Below, piece after piece: positions 58,888-64,000 of a stretch of 64,000 bases of DNA. Below the pieces are notes generated by a model that saw nothing but the letters and a program-made list of their open reading frames with translations, was not told the DNA's origin and made no database searches. Every line of letters begins with the position of its first letter. Position 1 is the stretch's first letter. Position numbers and translations under genes: made by a program. The DNA is from Clonostachys chloroleuca (Eukaryota; Ascomycota; Sordariomycetes; Hypocreales; Bionectriaceae): the NCBI GenBank assembly GCA_037952775.1, contig JBANAY010000003.1, positions 28,892,001 to 28,956,000 of the forward strand, written 5' to 3'.

Positions 58888-60740
58888 TCAGAACTTGGTA
58901 TCAAGGAAAATATGATTATAAACACTTGAAGCACCCAGTGCTTCTCGGGTAAGCTTCTTGGAAATAATTATAACTCTTTCGAGATTAGCAGTCTGCAACG
59001 AAGGAGGAGTCTGGTAGGTCACTCCGGTAATAGCTGCATGGGAATTCATACAACATCCATCAAGAATCCTTGTAAATTCCTGGAGCACTATCTGAAAATT
59101 TTCGGCGCCTTCTAATTCCGGTGCGAGAGTACTGGTCAAATCCTTCAGTAAAAGAACAGCTTCACGAAGTTCTGTCGTCTTAATATCCTCTCCGCATTTG
59201 GCGTAACAATGCAGAAGAATTCGCACGATGACTATAATCCTGCAGAATGTAAGGTGATTCAAAGCCATCTGTCCATCCCAACGCTCAGTCTGTAAGCTTA
59301 GGACCTGTTTTCGAGCCAACTGGTACAGATGAAGCGTTGCGGATGTGTCAAGCTCTGAGTTGAGAGAGGATGAACAGTACAGGAGACACAGAAGCCTGTG
59401 GTAATTAGCATTCAACCAAGAGATTGTGCTGTGATAGAGAACACCGAGATCATGCATTTGATTATTTAGACAGCCCTGCGCGTACCAATCCTCGATCTCG
59501 TCGTGAAACCTCTGGATGGCGCGGTGAGCATCTCTTCGGTCCACCTGTTGATTAGGGCATTTGGTTGACGTGGAATGGATGTGAGAGAGGACTCTTCCTT
59601 CAAGAGCTCTTAAGGCTATTGTATGCCGGGCAATCTGTAAAGTCTTGAGGCGAATGTCTCGATCTGGTGCTGCGAATTCTTCCGTGGTAACTGCAGGAAG
59701 AGGAATATTCACATCATTGTCGTTGATTGCGAGTGGCAGTCCATAAGAAACGGAAACCAAACGGTCAATAGAGTAGATAGACCAAAAGAGCCTATTTCGG
59801 GACTCCAACTCGGACCTAGAAAGATCTGCTCCAGCTCCCTGCTTTTGGTTGAGGCCAAGGGCGATAGCTTGTCGGCCCAGAAGACTAGTAATAAGCCACC
59901 GCGGCCAGCCTCCAAGATTGTGGATAGAGTACATTGAAAGCAGCATAAGAATTTGTGCAGATTCGATAGAAGATGTTTCTAAACAAAGTTGAACAACTTC
60001 AGGGTAAGGTACCTGAAGTTTGCTTAGGAAACCGGAAGAGAGTTGATGAGCACGGCGTAGGAGCTCGCAGCCTAATGCCATTACTAGATATAGCTTGATG
60101 GAGGTCCGAGTCAACTCCATAAAGTCCTGTGCAAGTAAATCTTCGGAGGTATCGAGACTTGCCAGAATTTCGTCCTTGTCTAGGAACGGGTAGGTGAGAT
60201 GGAAATGGGAAAAGTACGTTTTAATGATATATAAATGTGTTATTCCTATTGGAAGATCAGGGATTGCTGGTAATTTCGGCCGTGAAACTGTAGCGAGAGA
60301 CGAATATCCTGGTGAAAATGAGTCAAGATCGATTGTGGTCTGGGTCCCAAATTCGCTTTCTGACGTAGTCCAGGCGTGGGTCTGAGGCTCTTCACCATGT
60401 CCAATTGTTGCTATGGCTCGACTCTTGATGACGGTGGAGAGATCTGCTCCAGTCTGGACAGTGTCAAGCGAGACACTCTCTGGCAGCAGAGTGCCTATAA
60501 ACTTGGACAGCCATTCTAGTCGAGCGCTAATAGCAGGATCACAGGTCTCAGGGTAGCTGCAAGCGTTTCCCCCTTTTGGCAGACCTAATGAATAATTTAG
60601 TTATACTCAGGACTATGAGTAAAAGAAGAGGAGGGAGATATATAATATAGAACCTACGAGGCATTGTGGTTGGGCCCGATCACACTTTCGTTTGAGCCTC
60701 TTACAGCGTTTGCATGCTAGTAGATGCTTATATCTTCCAA
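58888..60740 (-). pseudogene. Zn2Cys6 transcription factor with a one-base frame break in the zinc cluster
   Basis: Minus strand. The exon at 60658 and above has ACKRCKRLKRKCDRAQPQC; after a 73-bp intron (60585-60657) comes the rest of the cluster, ending GGNACSYPE. The spacing CX2CX6CX6CX2CX6C is right, but it fits only if one extra G stood in the GGGGG run at about 60568-60572. Downstream, 1.69 kb is fully open to the stop at 58888, with the Fungal_trans region SRNRLFWSIYSIDRLVSVSYG then LPLAINDNDVNIPLP. No ATG lies in frame before the cluster, so a further 5' exon is likely. Either the gene is newly broken or the base count is an assembly error. It adjoins the dioxygenase cluster and may have regulated it. 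Confidence 0.75.
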
Positions 60741-61509
60741 TCCCTAATGCTTAATCCTACTAATTAGCCGGATTTACCTCTTATTAGTGAATAAGTTCTT
60801 ACTTAAGTTATCCCTCCGGGTAAACACCGTGCCTCCGCTACTAGGAGGAATTTTTTCAACCCGGAAGCGATGCAGTGATCCAGTCTCTTTCCAGGAAGAC
60901 ATCCTAGTTGAATTGTGAAAAGTTATAGGAAAGGATGCCTCAAATGAGTAAATTGAGGAGCGGACGCTGACCGCTGTCCTTTTTTAAGCTCCTAATGTTG
61001 CGGGTGCCCACTTGTATAATTCATACCTCCAGTAGTCTCGGGTTCTCGGCATGAACCCTGGATTGAACCCAAAAAAAAAAAAAGTGTGTAGGGCTCAAGG
61101 CGGTTCAGAATAAGGTCGGCTATCAATAATTACATAAATTCACTATAAGAACCTCCGAACTGGTAATGAGGGCCACGTGGACGATAACATCAATTTCCGA
61201 CGCCAACACTAAGCCCACAAGAGCCCTGATGCAAGACCGTTAGATTAGGGAGAAGCCAACGTAAATGACGCATCTGTTAGCTCCTTAACTGATTGGGAGG
61301 GTGGAGGCACATCCCTGCTAGCTGTGTATATCCCCTTGACTGCGCCAAGTAGGTGACATTGGAAATGGCACACCAAAACCCGACCCGGCCCACACACACC
61401 CTCTGTCCAACACAACAGCTAATTTACTAGGCAATTCAGACAGCTAATAGATAGATCTCCTAATTAGTCATTTTCCCTGCATTGATACTAGCCGATCCCA
61501 GCCTTCAAC
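60741..61509. other. Gene-free region
   Basis: It holds a run of 13 A at 61071-61083 preceded by ordinary sequence. I recognise no gene. It separates the regulator from the transposon relic. Confidence 0.5.
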
Positions 61510-62559
61510 TATAAGGTCACGAAGGGAATCTAGATCCTAATGAGGGTATTTTCGAATGTATTACTTCAGTATAAGCTAGAAGTTCTTAATTGGAGAGAGG
61601 TCTGGGCTATAAGGAAGTTAAAGAAGCTCTCGAGACTATACTCTTCCTTCCAGGTCCGTACAGGGTTAGATTTACTGGGCCCATGGCTATAATCGCTGTC
61701 TTCCTCAAGAACAAAGGAGCAGCCCTCTTTAATCTATCTCTTTATATATAGTTTAAGAGTATCCTTCTGATAGGTTCGCTATATTATCTTTCTGTTTCTG
61801 TTACCGGAGTTACAAAAGACGATAGGGGTCTTAACCTTGTTAGCTAACGCCTGCCCAGCTGTATAGCTGCTTTTTATCCCCTTCTTCAGGCTCCTTGCGT
61901 TCTTAAATATTCAAGGGATCTGATCGAGTACCGGACTTCCTTACGATATAACAGCGGCCCTTATCGCTGTAGCTGAAATGGTACTTATCTGAGAAGATTA
62001 TATTATCCTAATCCTCTGGGTTTAGCCGGGTAGTAAGGGCTTCCTTTGCCCAAGCTAGCTATTGCTTAGCTTAAACCTCTGTTTTAAAGGTAATCTCTAC
62101 AGCAAGCCGCTTATAAAGGTCCCGGCTAGCAGCTTGATGGCTAATTGTACGGCTAGAAATCTCTTCTTTAATGCCGGCTTCAAGAGCTGCAGCTGTCTAA
62201 GGGAGAGATTGAGCTTTAAATCCCTCCTCCTCATAAAGATCCTCTAGGTTATCTAGATCAAATTCATATAGCTTCCTCTTGCGTTGACGAGGCTCTAGGC
62301 CTTCTTAGTAGTTATATATTCGGTCAGAGCCTTCACTTAGAATATAATAGCTCGTATAATAAGGGACCTGAAAGTGGTTAGAGAGATCGGTCTTAAAATA
62401 AAAGATCTTTTTAGCTTTAAGGAATTCAGCTGCGCCTTTAAGGCGTGCCTTCTTTGGCGTATTATAATGCTTATTGCCTTTAGTGTCCTTCCGCTTTTAG
62501 ATCTATTCCTTCATTTCCTGAATAGTCAACTGTTTTGGTACGGTATGATCATTTGCCAT
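61510..62559 (-). mobile_element. Tc1/mariner (DDE) transposase relic
   Basis: Minus strand, start MANDHTVPKQLTIQEM at 62559. Recognisable parts in order: a helix-turn-helix region (ISSRTISHQAASRDLYKRL), the first catalytic Asp in NIIFSDKYHFSY, RCYIVRKSGTR, then EEGDKKQLYSWAGV, the second Asp in LEEDSDYSHGP and the third acid position in YSPDLSPIKNF. Several TAG/TAA codons and frame changes break it. This is the IS630-Tc1-mariner superfamily. Terminal inverted repeats and TA duplications could not be located. A RIP-mutated fragment lies at 48385-48545. Confidence 0.85.
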
Positions 62560-62670
62560 GAGATTGAGCTCGGGCCAACCACATTATCTGGCCAACCAAC
62601 AACATCCTCAGTTGCCAGCGACTTATTGGTACCGCTCGTCCATGTTGGTAGGAGGCTTGCCTTAACCCCT

Positions 62671-62750
62671 CAAGTGGGTTGAAAAAAACATGGCCTATTT
62701 TACAGTGAGATGCCTACCAAATTTGGGCCATGTTTTTTTCAACCCACTTG
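62671..62750. mobile_element. 80-bp MITE-like palindromic element with CCCCT duplication
   Basis: Perfect 25-bp inverted arms, beginning CAAGTGGGTTGAAAAAAACA, at 62671-62695 and 62726-62750, enclose 30 bp. CCCCT is found directly outside both ends (62666-62670 and 62751-62755). It sits exactly at the broken edge of the ene-reductase fragment. The arm end resembles, but is not identical to, mimp-type CAGTGGG termini. Confidence 0.75.
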
Positions 62751-63154
62751 CCCCTGCATGAGCGATTTGAATCCCCATATGAGAACCCTGGCTGTGGATA
62801 AAGTTGGCAATGCGCTTGATTGGTGCAATCTGGTCATCGTTCCGGAGGCCACATCATATGGGCTCAAGCGACCCCGTGGCTCAACAGGAGTAGTTGCAAT
62901 AAAAATTAAACCAGCCCCCCTTAAGCGCAAATTGACCCAGATGGACAAGATGAAAGTCGGTGGCATGTCCATCTTCTCCAGCGGAGTACATGCCTATAGG
63001 GGAAACACCAATGCGGTTGTATATCTTAATCCCGCGCATCTGCAGTGGCTTATATGAAGTCGGAGCCGAGGCAAGATCAAGTGCAGTGCCAGCGGGGGGT
63101 CTTGAGCCGGGTGAAATAGGGAATATCCCCAGGGAACTTGTTACTGAATGTCAT
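62751..63154 (-). pseudogene. Old Yellow Enzyme (NADH:flavin oxidoreductase), N-terminal-half fragment
   Basis: Minus strand, possible ATG at 63154. Read across three register changes it gives PPAGTALDLASAPTSYKPL, NRIGVSPIGMYSAGEDGHAT, HLVHLGQFAL, then RGAGLIFIATTPVEPRGR and QIAPIKRIANFIHSQGSHMG, ending QIAHAGASG. These are the first strands of the TIM barrel of NamA/YqjM-like ene-reductases, with the FMN-site SPMCMYSA degraded to SPIGMYSA. The fragment is cut at 62750 by the 80-bp palindromic element. The C-terminal half of the same family is at 47878-48237 in the same orientation. Confidence 0.85.
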
Positions 63155-63770
63155 GATTGATATAGTGTAAAGAGTGTATTAAGAATGCAGATTCAGACTA
63201 GGTCTTGAGCGATATATACTACCTATAATCACCAGATGAATTTCTTTAATTACTATATTATAGAGAGAGATGTGATTTAGAATATATGCTTACAAATTAC
63301 GAATTTATAAGCAAAATTAAAAATTGATATTAAAAAAGCCAGTGCCTTATTCTATGACCCAATGAAGCAAAACGAATGAGAAAAATGCCAAAATAGTAAA
63401 TCTTATTTTGGCAGGATTTACCGGGCCATCCAAATGAAGAAAACGAAGAGAGAGAAGTCTGATGCAATTACTATATAGGAAATCACAGGAAAGTTAGCTA
63501 GCATTCTAATACAGTGATGGGTTGGATCCTTAGCCGTACCGTGGCAGGATCATGTGCGGTAGATTTGATTGTGGAATTCTAGAACAGTAGCTCCATCCTG
63601 GATTAGGTCCACGGCACTAGAGCCTACTATATCTCGAGTTTGATCTGCGCCTACATCGGAAGACAGAAACTGCCCTGAAAGATACTAAAATCTTCCAGTG
63701 ATAATTACGAAGGGTGAATCAAATGTCTGCATAGTAGCCCTTCTGGGAGCAAAGCAGTATTTTCACCCTC
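63155..63770. other. Gene-free region
   Basis: Mixed composition, no recognisable gene. It grades into AT-rich DNA. Confidence 0.5.
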
Positions 63771-64000
63771 CTCTATCTCCAAAGAACTACTTCTACTATA
63801 ACCTAGCTCTCTTAAAGCTATTAAATTTAATCTTTATTTACTCCGGATAAGTTTAGAATAATATAGCTAGTAAAAAGAGTTAAATATAATCTCTTTATTT
63901 ATAATATTAGAACTTAAGTATATAGTAAAGATAAGAGTAATAATATTATAGATATTTAGATAAATATTATTACTTAATATTTTATTAAAAATATTATATA
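63771..64000. other. Start of another AT-rich RIP-decayed block
   Basis: TA-rich sequence with few CA or TG dinucleotides and no open frame continues to the end of the window. Confidence 0.6.

Noticed and set aside
62671..62750. Assigning the palindrome to the mimp family
   Set aside because: The arm sequence and the 5-bp CCCCT duplication differ from mimp ends and their TA duplication; only the tip is similar.
62710..63057. Plus-strand open frame of 115 codons
   Set aside because: It is the shadow of the minus-strand ene-reductase fragment and its first part lies inside the palindromic element.
1..64000. tRNA, rRNA or other structural RNA genes
   Set aside because: I scanned for the usual B-box-like GGTTCGAATCC motif and rRNA-like stretches and found none convincing; a covariance-model search would be needed to exclude small RNAs.

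Overview
This window comes from a filamentous ascomycete fungus (Pezizomycotina). The evidence is the many short GT-AG introns (mostly 43-85 bp), Zn2Cys6 regulators, fungal ankyrin and HET-type genes, and two sharply different kinds of DNA. One kind is balanced in base composition and carries genes. The other is very AT-rich, almost without ATG codons, and carries transposons decayed by C-to-T and G-to-A changes on both strands, the signature of repeat-induced point mutation (RIP). I cannot name the species.

Layout. 1-9.2 kb: RIP-decayed DNA holding a complete Ty3/Gypsy chromovirus-type element (841-8265, minus strand). 9.2-30.1 kb: gene-bearing DNA with a minisatellite, an apparently intact ankyrin-type gene (10843-13035), a frameshifted PD-(D/E)XK nuclease-like gene, and then a run of broken metabolic and regulatory genes: two Zn2Cys6 regulators, a cupin, a beta-hydroxyacid dehydrogenase fragment, a ketopantoate-reductase-like gene, an MFS permease, a succinate-semialdehyde dehydrogenase and a third regulator fragment. 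The stretch ends in a broken gene with three H-type lectin repeats, whose 5' half runs in frame into RIP-mutated DNA at about 30.1 kb. 30.1-32.5 kb: RIP DNA. 32.5-35 kb: a short island with one intact short-chain dehydrogenase/reductase (SDR). 35-47.8 kb: nested RIP-decayed retroelements, including a second complete chromovirus (39012-46461, plus strand) with a readable target-site duplication. 47.8-63.7 kb: a second gene island. 63.8-64 kb: RIP DNA again.

The second island is the most coherent unit. Two paralogous ten-exon Fe(II)/2-oxoglutarate dioxygenases of the TauD family (minus 48937-50457 and plus 56476-58035) point away from each other. Between them lie a PHS-type MFS transporter (52116-53854) and a small HCx5R tyrosine/lipid phosphatase (55016-55925). 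A Zn2Cys6 regulator gene (58888-60740) lies to the right. Spliced as I propose, the four enzyme and transport genes are open from start to stop, although everything around them is decayed. I infer a small uptake-and-oxidation cluster, perhaps for a sulfonate, phosphonate or phosphoester; the substrate cannot be read from sequence.

Both ends of this island carry pieces of Old Yellow Enzyme genes in the same orientation, the C-terminal half on the left and the N-terminal half on the right, each near copies of the same Tc1/mariner element. This points to transposon-associated rearrangement.
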